Counted from the stretch's first letter, positions 33,666 through 45,926 are shown. The stretch: DNA of 64,000 bases from Pogona vitticeps (GCF_051106095.1 NC_135793.1:5685501-5749500); one strand, 5' to 3'. Made by a program: numbers and translations. The notes: a model not told the origin generated them from the sequence alone.

Positions 33666-33829
33666 GGGCTTAGCCCCCCCCCGAAGGGTAGAACCCACTT
33701 CCAACGAAAGTGTTGACTTTGAAAGAACGGAGAGGGTCCCTAAGTGGGAACCCTGGAGCAGCCCTGTGTTAGCTGCAGGCAGGCAACCATGTTGGCCAGT
33801 GAAATTGACCAGGTGGAAAGTGGGGAAAC

Positions 33830-34560
33830 CAGGAGAGGGTGGCGCACCTGCCTGGGGGTGGGTGTCCCTTTCTCTGGGGTGGGGGAGATCTGATCCCCCC
33901 CCCAGAAAAGAGCTCGTCCTCTCCCCCCTTCTCTGCCGCCTTCCTTCCCCCCCCCGCGATCCTCCATCCCCCACCGGGTGGGGCGCCAGAGGGAAGCCCC
34001 GTCCGGCAGCCCCACCTCGAACGGTGTGACGCGGGGTTGCCATGGCCACCCTTTTACGCTACAAGGGCTGCGCGGGGGAGGCGGGCAGGCGAGCGGGCGA
34101 GGCAGGGCGAGCCGCGGCTCATTTCAGCACCACCGCGGCGGCGGACAGCAGCCCCGGCGCCCGCGTGCCTCCTCGCGCAGCTTCTCCCCCCTTGTCCTTT
34201 CCCTCCCCTCCCGCCTCTGGGGCTTCCCCGGCTCCCACGCCAGCCCCCTCTTCTCCCCGGACTCTGACCCAGGCTGGCGAGTCCCGGGGAACCCCTGGCC
34301 ACTTCGATCTCGCTCTTCCTCCGACCTCAGGCGTCCTCCCCGGCTCGGGAGGCTCCGAACCCCGGAGAGGCCAGGAGGCGGGACGCGGAGAGCGGTGAGG
34401 GGCGCCTCTCCCCAGCCCCTCGCCTGCTTGCTTGGGGGGCGCAAAGGGGGAGAGCCAGAAAGCCGGAGCTGCCGCCGCCACCAAGTCACCCCCGGTGAGT
34501 GCTGGGCTCTCCAAGCGGAGGGGCAGGAGTAGGGGGGCGGCGGTTGGGGGGGGAAGAAGG
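33830..34560 (+). promoter_or_regulatory. CpG island, inferred TENT5D promoter
   Basis: A dense CpG and GC-rich block of about 700 bp is bounded by SINE and CR1 copies. It is one of two clear CpG islands in the window, the other belonging to CHMP1B. No other plus-strand gene lies between it and TENT5D, so it is assigned by position. Confidence 0.6.
34040..34494 (+). other. TENT5D: inferred untranslated first exon of TENT5D
   Basis: The CpG island ends in a good donor (CCCCG then GTGAGTG, exon end 34494). The TENT5D coding exon has an acceptor just upstream of its start codon, so a 5' untranslated exon is required. This is the only CpG-associated plus-strand donor in the 13 kb upstream. The transcription start is not determined: 34040 is nominal. 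The short open frame across the island (34042-34398) looks like chance, being Pro/Ser/Arg-rich with no known domain. Confidence 0.45.
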
Positions 34561-34724
34561 ATCGGCTAAGGGGATTCCCTGCTACCTACTGTATCTTGGA
34601 GAGGTATGCTCGGTGATCCTTGGCCTATGGAGGCGGGGTGGTCATAGCCATTAGCAGACGTGATGTCCAGGAGGCGAGCTGTGGAAAGAGGGACTCTACC
34701 TAGTTGTCCCGTAATAGTAAGAAT

Positions 34725-34862
34725 AAACTGCAGAGCAGGAAGGGATCCTATAGATCATCAAGTCCAGCCCTTGTCAAGAAGCCACAGTAGGGAATCGAAC
34801 TCCCAACTTTTCTGGCTCTGCATGCCTAAACTACTGAGTTATCCAGTAGCTCTTCCTCTTCC
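34725..34862 (-). mobile_element. short tRNA SINE with CR1-like tail
   Basis: Reverse strand: GAGCTACTGGATAACTCAGT head, GGGAGTTCGATTCCCTACTG, GATGATCTATAGGATCCCTT. Confidence 0.8.
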
Positions 34863-37195
34863 TGTGTGGCATTCAATGCTGTACTCCTTACAGCTTAGAG
34901 AATCTGGAAACCAGGTGGTCACGCAAGATTTGTCTCTTGGATCTAGCTCCATACAGTCCTAGAGAGACATGCTGGAGAGCAAAGACTTCCCAGGAGAACC
35001 TTCAAGTTCTGTATTCAGGAGCTGCAGAACGCAGGGTGGCCGGGTTCGAGACGTCCCTTTCTCCCTCAGCCTCTAAACTCTGGCACACTAGTAAACCCCA
35101 TGGGGCTGGTGACCACGATTCCATCGTCACCTCTCAGGGGAGATTCAATGGGGAGGCAGGAGGGCGATCCCTAACCTGCGTTGTCCTGTTTTCCTCCCTG
35201 GCATGGGAAAACAGAGGGACGGCATGGCTCCCATTGACCACGAATGTCTCCTGCGTGGCTGCTTCGCAGAGCAAACAGCAGTGGAGAGGGCTAGAAGATG
35301 CAGTGATCTATTAGACTTTCCCCTCATCCCCCCCCCCTCTGAGTAAAGAAGTGCTGTGGGGGCCCCCGAATGCTTCAGGATCTTTGGACCGTCCTAAAGC
35401 ATCCTTGGGGATGGTCTAAGATGTACTTTTTGCGAGGTTGTTGGGAAACACAGAGTTAACCAGATGTTCTCTATAAGTCTGCCTTTTGGATAGAGATGTC
35501 ACAGCTCTGCATCCGTTTTGTGCTTTCTGTGACACGGGAGTGATGCATCTATATAGCTGGTACACTTTAGGTATGTCCGACCGCAGCTCCTACCAAACTC
35601 AACCAGCATCCTCCACGTCAGCTAGTGGACGTGTTGTTGGTTGTGCTGTTGTTGGTGAGCGTTCTGGTTCAGCACATCTGAAAAGCAACAGCTGGAACAC
35701 AGCTGCTTGGGAGGATTTGCATCAAGGATAACGAATCCTTGAGTTCTGTATAAGTGGTTTAGGAGCTAAGTTATAGAGAGGTGTTTTCTTTTTAAAAAAA
35801 TCTATGTCCCTTTGAAAATAATAATAGCCGAAGGAAAAAGCAGAGGAAGAACCAAGCATGCTATGTAGAATATAAGTTTCATCTTTTGGGTAAATTATGC
35901 ACGAAGATGATCTGGCTCTCTCAGGTACTCTCTTAGGGACTCTAAGTACAAACGGGTGCACATGTTTTAGACAAACACATTGCCCATTGTTCATGCTTGG
36001 TGGGATTCGTAGGAGTTATAACCCAAAATATTTGGAAAACACATTGTTTGGAAGGAAGAATAAAGCATCTTCCTTTACCTGCAGCTTACAGGTGTTCCAT
36101 TGTTACTTTTTTCTCTTTTTTATAGTCTCTGGAAAGTTCTTATCTGTAGGCGAATGAGGTAGCCTCTTAAGGACCTGGATGTCATCAAGGATGTGGCTGG
36201 GGGTGAAATTTATTTTTCGTGGGTTAGAACCTCAAAGAGGGAACAACAGTATCCTTCTGTTTACATTGGCATTGTGCAGTTCCTGAGCTTCAAAGCGTGG
36301 ATCTCTATTGATACAATACATGCATATATATTGCTGTGACAGAGCGTAAATGTCTATTGATAATGTATATACTGCTATGTAGTTTGCAAAACAATACACT
36401 TTCTGTAGTCAAAATCCACAGCTAGGAGCAGGCTAACTGGATCTACAAAACAGTGAGCCTGCATGTATGTATGTATGCTCCATAGATTCAGTGGGTCTAC
36501 CTTCACTGGGCCGACCAAATGGATTCAAGTATAAGAATTCACAGGCAGGGTATAACTCAAAATAAATCGATGGCACTTTAAATATACCAACATGGGAACG
36601 TGTTGAGGTTTGCATTATGAGATTCTTCCAGATTACTTCTACATAATAATTGGGATATAGAGTTGCTCTCTTGAACCCATGAAATGTGCCTTTCAGGGCA
36701 TCTGAAGCCACCTCCTCTGATGAGGTAGCAACCCTCCCGGATCTCTCTCATCCCTTCTGCCTGGGCTCTTTTCATTGCCCAGGGAGTGAAATGTGGAACC
36801 TCATGGATGTTGAACATGGGTGGATACATAGATGGATGTTGGCTCTTAGCCACGTCAGGACTTCAGCATCCTCTGATCTACGAGGAACCCTGGATCCCTT
36901 TCAAACACCATCTCCAAGCTATGAATACTCTTTGGTATTGTAGAGAAGAGGCTGCAGACATTTTCCTCAACTCTAGGAAATGGGAAGGGTAATAAAAAAG
37001 TAAGAGGGTTAGCCTTAAACCAGAGACGATGCATTGAAGCCAAAGGAATTTGCATCACGTGCCACTAACACATCTTGCTTCTGTTAGTGTGTCTGTTCTA
37101 GCTGGGACTATCATCAGATTTAGCCCAGGAACATTTGTTTCTGGAGTTAGAGAACTGGAAAAGAGGAGGGGAAAATAGATGATTATAAATCCATA
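34863..37195. other. inferred TENT5D intron, no exon seen
   Basis: No repeats are recognised except a possible fragment near 36480 (GATTCAGTGGGTCTACCTTC). No coding homology. Confidence 0.4.
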
Positions 37196-37199
37196 GTCT

Positions 37200-37265
37200 C
37201 AGAGCGCCCCTAGAGGAAGGGAAGAGTAAAATGCTTCTGAATATCCTCTATTTGGAAAACCTTTG
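37200..37265 (+). mobile_element. SINE 3' fragment
   Basis: GCGCCCCTAGAGGAAGGGAA and CTTCTGAATATCCTC are the middle of the BovB-tailed SINE. Confidence 0.6.
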
Positions 37266-37269
37266 TGTT

Positions 37270-38122
37270 CATTAAAGTTGGGGCTGGAGAAGGGTGCCCC
37301 CCTCTCCCCCAGCTGTTGTCATAGTCAACTGAACATCAGCCCTTACCAGCATGGCAAAAGGTGCAGAGTGATGGGAGTTGTAGTCATACACCTCTGGACA
37401 GCATCAAGGTGCTGCTCCAGGATTAGAAAGTTGTATGGAGAGGTGGGGGTTTTGAGGATCAAGATTTCGCCAAGCCATGCAGTAAAACGGTGATGACCCT
37501 GGGCCATGCTCTCTCCTAGCCTATGCCTGCCTGGCAAGTTATTGTTGTAGGGCGAAAGTGGAGGAGGAAGACAGCCATGGGCACTGCCTTGAGCTCCTTC
37601 GAAGAGGCGGAGGGGGCAGAAGGCAAGATTGTGTGGCTCTCAGTCCCTCCAGCATCTTTCTCTCTAAGCTCAGTGTTCTAGCACTCGTCGTTCGATAACT
37701 TCTTCTCCTCCGGGCGCACGTAGCTGTTGCTCTCTTCCCAGGTTGACTTCCCCTTCTGTCACCTCCCCATTTTTGCTTTTCCTCATTCTGCTTCCCCGGA
37801 CTCCCTCAATGAACCCCCCCCCCACTCCGGGCTTTGCTCGGCCCTCTTCAAGCCGGCCCTGTCTGCCCTCCCCTCCCTCCCAGCCTCTCCAGCAGGGAGA
37901 GATTTTCATTAATGAATCACTGGAAAAACTATTGGCTTTGCCAGGAAGCTGTCGAAAGGAGCTGAATGATGAAGGGTTCGTTTCCTTCTTTGTCACCACA
38001 GGCAGCTGAAGCTGCGTAGAAAGCATTCACCAGCAAGGTTCCTCAGGTGGCAAGAGGGTGAAAACTGGAAGGGCTCTTGCACCTTTCCATTACAAATTCT
38101 CCTGATTTCATTATTTTCTTTC

Positions 38123-38159
<37 letters not shown>

Positions 38160-38828
38160 CTGCTTGCATCCCTTTGTCTTGTATCGGTGGCCCAAACCAG
38201 CATGCTTCCAAGAGCTGTGGATTCAAAGAATTAATCTGCATTCCCAAACTCTTTCCTGACTCCTTAATATTTTTGATCCTAAGGGGAGCAACGTAGCTGC
38301 TTTGAACTGCAACATTCGCTCTTCGTATCGGCTAGATGGAATGCTAGGGATTGCTCAGGAGTAGTGATGGGTCCCTGAGATCTCCAGATAGCATGTGCGT
38401 GCAGAGAGGATTCCGTGTCCTGAAAGTCAAGAATTCTTGGCTAGACACACCATGGGTCTAAGCTGAGGACAAGACAGAGTTCTTCTGCATTCCCAGTTTA
38501 AAGAGGATTTGTGCTTGTGTAGCTCAGTGGGTTGGAGCACCTGGATACAGAGGCCAGGCAGGTACTGGCTTCCCATGGAAGAGATCAGATAAGTTCAACC
38601 AGTGTATGTATGGCTGGTGGGGCAACGTCCCGTGCCCTCTTAGGCAAGCTGTATGTCCCCAGAGAACTGGGCTCTCACTAAACTTGGTTATAAGGGCATA
38701 AAAAAGTATGATAGATGGATGGACAGATGGTCAGCCGGTCAGTCAGAGGATTGATCCATCCAACTTTCTATCAGCTATAGAAATGGGTCTCAAACTTTTA
38801 TCTTCTATTCAAGACTAAGCTAATTGAT
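37270..38828. other. inferred TENT5D intron, no exon seen
   Basis: Contains a CT-rich stretch and a (CT)n tract at 38127-38157. A polypyrimidine run lies at 37740-37900. Nothing coding. Confidence 0.4.
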
Positions 38829-38831
38829 CCA

Positions 38832-38966
38832 ACCTTGTATCTCCAGATGTTCTTGGACTTAAAACCCCCAGAAGCCTTCACCCCTAGCTGTGCTGGCCAG
38901 GATTTCTGGGAACTGCAGTCCAAGAACATCTGGATTCCCCAAGGTTGGGAAGCACTGCTGTACGTG
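38832..38966. mobile_element. hAT-type foldback MITE
   Basis: CCAGATGTTCTTGGACTTAA and CAGTCCAAGAACATCTGGAT are inverted arms. The right end is CCCAAGGTTGGGAAGCACTG. Confidence 0.75.
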
Positions 38967-39204
38967 GATGTTTCAGACTTGTTCAGGATGTTTGTTCATT
39001 GTCTTGGTTGGGATGCCCAACAAATGATGGCTGAAACATCTGGCACGTCAACGATGGAGTACCACTGATCTACCATGAATGGCAGGGGCTCTCCAGAATT
39101 GGCAGCAGAGTTTTTTCCCAGCTCCATCAAGAGATGTCAGATGTTAATTTGAACCTGGCGTTCTCTGCATAAAAGGACTGTGTTATAAACACATGTCTAA
39201 TCAA

Positions 39205-39300
39205 AGTAGGTGGGTGTGTCACTGTCTTCTAAGCAAACTTCCTTAAGAATACAAATGCTTCACTCATGAAACTAAGGAAGGAACTGCATTTGATTAGTTG
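39205..39300 (+). repeat. local duplicate, copy 1
   Basis: GTGTCACTGTCTTCTAAGCA … AAGGAAGGAACTGCATTTGA is repeated, with substitutions, at 39885-39980 on the same strand. Confidence 0.75.
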
Positions 39301-39384
39301 TCTGAGGAAGTGGACTTGAAAGCTCACATTAAAATGTAACAGCTGATCTTTATGAGGTGCCACACCTTTTTATTTTTTTTTTTT

Positions 39385-39515
39385 ATAGTAGGACCATGAT
39401 GTGTGTAGGGGATCAGTTCCATGCACCCCTCCAATGCCAAAAAATGTGGATGTAGCAAATATTCAACATAGCATTGACTCTGTCCCCCTCTAGTGGCTAG
39501 TTCTGGTAAACACAC
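39385..39515 (-). mobile_element. Tigger/pogo-type fragment
   Basis: TATAGTAGGACCATGATGTG and GGATCAGTTCCATGCACCCC are related to 10187-10290. Followed by CTAGTGGCTAGTTCTGGTAA. The strand is nominal. Confidence 0.5.
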
Positions 39516-39884
39516 AGTGGAAATATGTATTTCTGTGTTTTTTAATTTAATATTTCCAGGAAGTGGATAAGTCACAGGTGCTAATCCAGTGGATGGGGAT
39601 GGTGGTGGTTCCTGCTATATTTTTCTTTTCTTTTTTTCAAAAAGAAAAAGTGTTGTGCAAGTAGCTTTTGTAACTTGAGGGAAACTTTAGCTTTGTGTTA
39701 TAAGTGAAGTTACATTTCCATCAGGGAGATATTTGCAGTCTTCCAACAGAGTGACAAGAAATCAATTTTTTTTCCTGTCATCAGTCATGCCACACAATTA
39801 AGATGAAAATATTTCTGTGCTAGCGCACACGATAAAGATGGGAATTATTTTTTTTTAAAAAAAACTGTTTAAGCAAAGTACTGT

Positions 39885-39980
39885 ACGTGGGAGTGTCACT
39901 GTGTTCTAAGTCAACTTGATTAAGAATGCAAATGCTTTACTCATGTAATTAAGGAAGGAACTACATTTGATTAATTAGTA
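39885..39980 (+). repeat. local duplicate, copy 2
   Basis: Matches 39205-39300 over about 95 bp: GTGTCACTGTGTTCTAAGTC … AAGGAAGGAACTACATTTGA. Confidence 0.75.
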
Positions 39981-40544
39981 TAATGTCTGTCACTGGAACA
40001 TTAATGTGTACGCATATTAATGACGAGCATAATGATAGTCTAAATGAGGCAAATTGTCCCTATTAGACAGTATCTATTTGGCTGTGGGTGATTTATTATC
40101 TGGTTTTGTCCTGCTGTGATTTACTGGATACTATATAATTCCCCACTAGCCTTATTCTTTTTGAACGGATGCTTTTGGGGGGGCAGAAATTAGTAGTTAA
40201 TCCAGTATACTTGAATAATCAGCATGAAACCTAATCCAAAGTATACAGGCGTGAATCCATTTGTTAATCCCAATTAGGAAAGAACCATTAAATCACTCTT
40301 CTGAATGAATGAAAATACAAATGAAGGAAGCCTGGCACATGTAAGGTGGCAGCAGCAAAAACAAAGGGATAATCTTGTGGCACCTTAAAAAAAATCACGC
40401 ATTTTATAGGGTTCACCCTAATGTAAATGCTGTTGATCCAATGTATATACTCCAGTTGGATCTAATAATTGGATATATCTGATCGTTTTGGATCCAGACT
40501 AAGCTTGTAGGGCTTAGAATTGAATGAAATCAGTTTGTTCTAGT

Positions 40545-40985
40545 TATGTGCCTCCAGTCGCCTCCAATCGATGATGGCCCTGCTCAGCTCTTGCAAACTC
40601 AGGCCTGTGGTTTCTTTTAGGGAATCAGTCCATCTCGTATTGGGTCTTCCTCTTTTCCTGTTGCCTTCGACTTTTCCCAGCGTTATTGTCTTGTCCAGAG
40701 AATCCTGTATTCTTGGGATGATGCCCAAAGTAGGACAGCCTCAGTTTCAACATTTTCCCCTCCAGAGACAGTTCTGGCTTGATTTGATCTAGGACCCACT
40801 GGTTTGTCTTTCCAGCAGAGCATCTGCAAAGCTCTCCTCCAGCACCACATTTCAAAACACATCCATTTTTCCCCAGCAGCTTTCTTTCCTGTCCAGCTTT
40901 CACACCCATACATACTGACTGGAAATACAAGGGGGTGGGCAATCTTGGTTTTGTTCTCCAGTGACAAATCCTTATACACCAAGGT
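40545..40985 (-). mobile_element. BovB (RTE) LINE 3' fragment
   Basis: The reverse strand encodes the decayed end of the BovB ORF, including VSMYGCESWT, FEMWCWRRAL and SRKRGRPNTRWTDS-type residues in shifting frames, followed by the 3' end near GGAGGCGACTGGAGG. Confidence 0.8.
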
Positions 40986-41346
40986 CTACCCGGATCACCC
41001 GCGCGAGTCAGGAGGTGAGGCTGAGGAGCCTGACGCCGAGAGAGGCCCGGAAGGAGAAGACATGAAACCGGGCCTTCTCGGCGGTGGCTCCTCGCCTTTG
41101 GAACAATCTCCCTCCGGGAATTCGCACGGCCCCTACGCTGGGCATCTTCAAAACCCAATTAAAAACATGGTTATTCATTCAGGCCTTCCCTCCAGCCAAT
41201 TCTTGATTTTCTTCTTATTATTATTTTTCCTATTTTTTAGTTTATTCTAGTTGTTTTGTATTGGCCATGTATTTGTTGTGTTTTATTGTTTAATTTTATA
41301 TTGGAAGCCGCCTAGAGTGGTCCATCGGTCCAGATAGGCGGGGTAT
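40986..41346 (+). mobile_element. L2-type LINE 3' end, longest copy
   Basis: Encodes remnants of the ORF end (CCGGGCCTTCTCGGCGGTGG, GGAACAATCTCCCTCCGGGA, ATTAAAAACATGGTTATTCA) and the terminal CCGCCTAGAGTGGTCCATCG, AGATAGGCGGGGTATAAAT. It directly abuts the BovB copy. Confidence 0.8.
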
Positions 41347-41424
41347 AAATCAAATCAAATCAAATCAAATCAAATCAAATCAAATCAAATCAAATCAAAT
41401 CAAATCAAATCAAATCAAATCAAA

Positions 41425-41487
<63 letters not shown>

Positions 41488-41490
41488 ATA
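41347..41490. repeat. (ATCAA)n then (AAAT)n array at an L2 3' end
   Basis: About 15 pentamers of ATCAA are followed by about 16 AAAT tetramers, with a clean switch near 41424. Confidence 0.95.
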
Positions 41491-41599
41491 TTTTCTAATT
41501 CCTCCATTGCTACCCTTCTGAGTCTCAGTTTTATTCTGATTTCTTGTCGGAAGTCTCCAGATGGATTGGTGATTGAACCAAAATATACAGAATCTCTAA

Positions 41600-41776
41600 C
41601 AGGGTGGTGTAGTGGACTAGGGCTCAGGAGGCCTGGGTTCAAATCTCCATTGAGCAATGGAAACTCACTGGGGGGAGTAAAATGAGTAAAACCACTTCTT
41701 AAATATCTCACACGGAGAGCCCAGTTAAGGTTGCAGTAAGCCAGTTCTGACTTGACAGCACGGAGCAACAACATAC
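41600..41776 (+). mobile_element. tRNA SINE, second type, full length
   Basis: GGTGGTGTAGTGGACTAGGG, AGGCCTGGGTTCAAATCTCC, GAAACTCACTGGGGGGAGTA and the BovB-like end CAGTTCTGACTTGACAGCAC. Confidence 0.85.
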
Positions 41777-42454
41777 CGTATATATTAGAATGGTTTAATG
41801 CAAATCCATTTCCACTTTCTGTCCTCCTTTTTTGGGTGCTGAGTTTTTTATTAATCAACAGGATGGTGTTTGTCTCTCAAAAGGACACCGTTATGAAAGC
41901 AAAGTTAGAATTCTGATGGATGACTTTTTCTGACTGCTGACGTCTCATCTTGCTTGTCTTCTCCTTGCAGTATTGCCTTGTGAGGTCCAAGCTTTCGCTG
42001 GTGGCAAGATGACCATTTGTATGTTTGCCAGATTCACTGAATCATCGTTGCGTTGACTCTATCAAAGTGCAAGCCTGGCAAGAATCCTGCCGTTGTAAGT
42101 TTGCGTCTGTTCATTTCTTCCTAGAAACGGTTGAGGAAACGAAGCCCTCGCAGCAGGAGGGTGGCGTGGGGACATACACATGGTATATTTTGCTAACATA
42201 ATCCTAAAATGAATTGAAGCGTGCAACTTCTGAGTTTCACACTTACATTGAAAGCGTGACACTTTCTATATGTTCCACTCTTTCAGTATAAAAAATGTTG
42301 AACTTCACAAAGGCCTTTGTGTCTACACAAACCAGATGCAGCCCAATAAAGAGCAGTGTTTCATTTCTTTGTGTTTCTTGTCCTTTGGGACAGATCTAAA
42401 TAAATGGATGATGATGATGATAAAAGTTTTCAAGTCAATTTTGATGTATGGCAT
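41777..42454. other. inferred TENT5D intron, no exon seen
   Basis: No repeat or coding homology recognised. Confidence 0.4.
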
Positions 42455-42455
42455 C

Positions 42456-42628
42456 TCTCTTTCAATAGAGAAGTGCATTACCCTTCCTTTCCTCTAGGGG
42501 CAATCTTGGGACTGTGCAGCTGGCCCAAGGCTACCCAGGCTGGCTCTTCTCCCTGGAGGCTCACTGGAGGCTCACTGGAGGCTCCACAGTCAGAGACCTA
42601 ACGCAATGAGCTACCTAGCCAGCTCCAC
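42456..42628 (-). mobile_element. tRNA SINE with BovB-class body
   Basis: Reverse strand: GGCTAGGTAGCTCATTGCGT head, CAGCCTGGGTAGCCTTGGGC, CAGTCCCAAGATTGCCCCTA. An 11-13-bp motif (GAGGCTCACTG) is duplicated inside. Confidence 0.8.
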
Positions 42629-42664
42629 CCTAGTTACAGCCCTGACAAGCACAGCCAAACTATA

Positions 42665-42803
42665 ATCTCAAAACTGCAGAAGCTGGAAGGGACCCTATAG
42701 ATCATCAAGTCCAACCCCTTTCAAGGAGGCCCAAGGGGGAATCGAACTCCCAACCATCTGGCTTCGCAGCCAGAGATCTTAAGCCACTGCGCTATCCAGA
42801 AAG
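42665..42803 (-). mobile_element. short tRNA SINE with CR1-like tail
   Basis: Reverse strand: CTGGATAGCGCAGTGGCTTA head, GGGAGTTCGATTCCCCCTTG, GATGATCTATAGGGTCCCTT. Confidence 0.85.
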
Positions 42804-43499
42804 ACATTTAGCAATGAAGAACAAGGGAGATCATTATATATGAACTTGGTTCTGGGGATAGTGGTGTCTCACGCTTTGTGGACAGAGGTTTTATTTTCTG
42901 ATCTTTAACTACTTGAAAAGGGCCCTGTAGTACAGGGGTGTACAGGTGCCTTGCTGCTTCTTCCAATAGCAAATGTTCGATAGGCAATGCAACAGAGCAG
43001 GAAATGTTACCTGTAGTGGCTAAGCAATGCTGCATTTGGGACCTTGCTAGGAGCATAGCTACGACCTGCTGCCCGTGTTACTTCCTGCTCCATTGTCAAT
43101 GGAGAAGCAGCATCAAGAGAGTTCGGTGATGCTCTCCACTACAGACTCTTTTTTCTAAAAGTTTTAAAAAAGGAAAAATAAACTGTCCGCCTCGTGTAGT
43201 CAGAGACTGGGTTGCTGGCTGCTTCTACCAAACCATGGAAGCCACGCTGACTCCCTATTGAGGCAATCTGTTGCTCCAGAAATGTTGCAAACACCACAAT
43301 CTGTTGGTGCAAGAAGTGGAAGTCAATACTCAATTGCTAATTTCAGGAAGACGTGCTGCTCGATCAAGGCACCACAGCAGGAGAAAGCTGCTGAACCTCC
43401 ACATACGTTGCAGCCTTGGGAAATATCACCTTTTGAGCCAGAGCTCCTGTCGGCATGGCTGTGGCTTAAAGAATTTTGGCTCAAAAGTCGCTGTCGTTC

Positions 43500-43900
43500 C
43501 TAGGCACTGTCGAGTTGTTGTCTCTGACTCATGGCGATCCGATGAATGAGGGATCTCCAAAATGTCCTGTCCTCCACCACTATGCACAGCTCTTGTAAAC
43601 TGAGGCTGGTGGTTTCATTTAGGAAGTCAGTCCATTTCATATTGGGTCTTCCTCTTTTCCTACTGCCTTCGACTTTGCCTAGCATTATTGTCTTTTCCAG
43701 GGAATCTGTTCTTCTCACGATGTGCCCAAAGCACAACAGTCTCCGTGTCTTCATTTTTGCTTCCAGAGAACGTTTAGGCTTGACTTAATCTAGGCTTCAC
43801 TTGTTTGCTTTCCTGGGGGTCCAGAGTATCCATGAAGGTCTTCTCCAGCATCTTCTCCTCCCCTTTTTTCACAGTCCAGTCCACTATCTATCTGACTGAT
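43500..43900 (-). mobile_element. BovB (RTE) LINE 3' fragment
   Basis: Reverse strand encodes GHIVRRTDSLEKTIMLGKVE and GSRKRGRPNMKWTDFL, the conserved end of the BovB polyprotein. The 3' end CATCGGATCGCCATGAGTCA leads to 43500. Confidence 0.85.
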
Positions 43901-45788
43901 CGGACCTTTATACCCCTGTATCCCTGTAATGGGAGATAATGGCATCGCCCATAGAATGGTCAACTAATTTTTAATTGCTTCTATAGTGAATGAGGTTTTT
44001 CCTGTTGGTTTTCAAAAAGTGCTAGAGGAACCAGATATTTGAATATTCTGATGCAATTGGACACGATCCTCCACGAGGGATAGCTGAAAGACAGCTTTCT
44101 GGATGATGCTGTCACTGCCGCCTTCTCATGATGCGTCCAAGGAATCATGCCACATCTCTCTCTCTTTTTGAGAGAGGTGTTGTCTACCCAAATAGGTTTT
44201 CCAGGCTCTGGTCAAGAATCATCAAAGCTTAAGCTTTCCCGCTGCATTTTCTATGCAGGCGATCACATTGACTAAATGTGTGTGTGCGCACATGGGGAGA
44301 ATGTATCTCTCACATATTGTTAAGGGAATTTGCTCCATTTTTTTTTCAGCCCATTAGACAGGTGAAGAGCATGTCCCTTTGGGTTGCCACGTGTTGTCAG
44401 AGAAGTAGGATGATAATGGCATGAGAAGCTTGGGGCAGGAACCCATGCATTACCTTGAGATTGAAGAGTAAACAAACTCGCTAGGGAGAATGATTAGCTT
44501 AATGGGGCAGGACCTGAAAGCCTGTTATTAAAAGGGAGCAGGCCATTTTTCACTCCAGGCTTTTTCTCGTCTTCATTCATGCTATGTCGGATGAACAAAA
44601 GAGCAAAGGTTAGGGCATGGTGAAGCAAGCTGGCGGCTTCTTCCTTGCTCTTCCAGCTGTTCAGTCTACTGTTGTCTGCTCCTTCATCTTCTCCCTATGT
44701 ATACACAAGGCATATAAAACTGTTTTTTTCAGTGACTCAGTCCATGGGCACCCAGTCTATCATAATTACTGACTGCAGTTGGATGAATCGGATAATGACC
44801 TCTGCTGATCTGGTGGGTGATGGGTTGTCTAAGATTTCAGCAAAGGGCTTGCCCATCACTGACCTGGTGCATCTAACTGCCGGTGTTATAGCTGGGCTCT
44901 GACCTGTTACATGGAAGTCTAAAGCTTTGCACTGAACTACAGACCCTCCCACCGTGGTCTGCCTCCCTCCAAAATGGAAGTACAAATGGCCAAAAGTCCC
45001 AGGATTTTTTAAAAGTACTTTTTCCTTTTTCAACTTCAAAAAGAACACAGCAGCTGAGTACCCAGCTCGCTTGTGGGGGGGAGAGGGCAATGTGTAGCCT
45101 GCCTAATTAAATGGTAAAGAGAGTATTTTAAGCATTATGGGGCATTATATATGCAGCACATTTAATTGCTTTGTTTTTACTTTGATTCAAACATAACCCA
45201 TGACATCTGGAGTCTTCCAGGAGTGTGATTCTGCCTATAGAAGGGTGGGCTGTTGATGGTCTGTCTGCTGTCCACCCAGCTATACATGGTAGTTTCCTAT
45301 GTAAAAAAATAATAATAAAAGGAAATGAAAACATTAAACAGACAGGCAAAATTAACTACAAGAACAACGCCAATGCTTTGTCACACAAATATAAGCTTTA
45401 ATTTTCTTCCTCTATAATTTAAACCAATCCAGTTTTCTCCACCGCCCCCACATACATACACACTTGCGTTTACACAAGTTCCAGACAGAATATACTATAA
45501 CCCACCACTACTTCACTAAACAGCACCCACTGAGCTGTGACTAACATCATTAAACCTAACATACTCTTACTGAATTCAGTGATCACATGACCCACATATG
45601 GCCCAGCCCCCGCTTTTATACAACACAAAACTTTCCAGCCAAGAACCATACTAACCAATCCATTCATAGACATTCTTCTACATCTCTCAACTGTTTTAAT
45701 TGTCACTCAGCTGTTTTAACACACATCCAACCCACAAATGTTTATCAAAATCCAAACGTTTACCATGCTTGCTGATATAAGTATCTAT
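43901..45788. other. inferred TENT5D intron, no exon seen
   Basis: AT-rich. A possible BovB remnant at about 44080-44150 (TTCTCATGATGCGTCCAAGG). Nothing coding. Confidence 0.4.
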
Positions 45789-45791
45789 ATC

Positions 45792-45926
45792 AATGGTTCC
45801 CAACCTTGGGTCCCCAGATGTTCTTGGACTACAACTCCCAGAAAGCCTGTCCGGCACAACTAGTGGTGAAGGCTTCTGGGAGTTGTAGTCCAAGAACATC
45901 TTGGGACTCAACGTTGGGAACCATTA
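45792..45926. mobile_element. hAT-type foldback MITE, well preserved
   Basis: AATGGTTCCCAACCTTGGGT at the left and ACTCAACGTTGGGAACCATT at the right. CTACAACTCCCAGAAAGCCT and GGCTTCTGGGAGTTGTAGTC fold back. The least diverged copy in the window. Confidence 0.85.

Noticed and set aside
34042-34532. 118- to 184-codon frames in the second CpG island
   Set aside because: Low-complexity Pro/Arg/Ser content with no homology, more likely untranslated first exon.
43500-43754. Frame with SRKRGRPNMKWTD as a host gene
   Set aside because: It matches the end of the BovB ORF repeated in decayed form at four other places.
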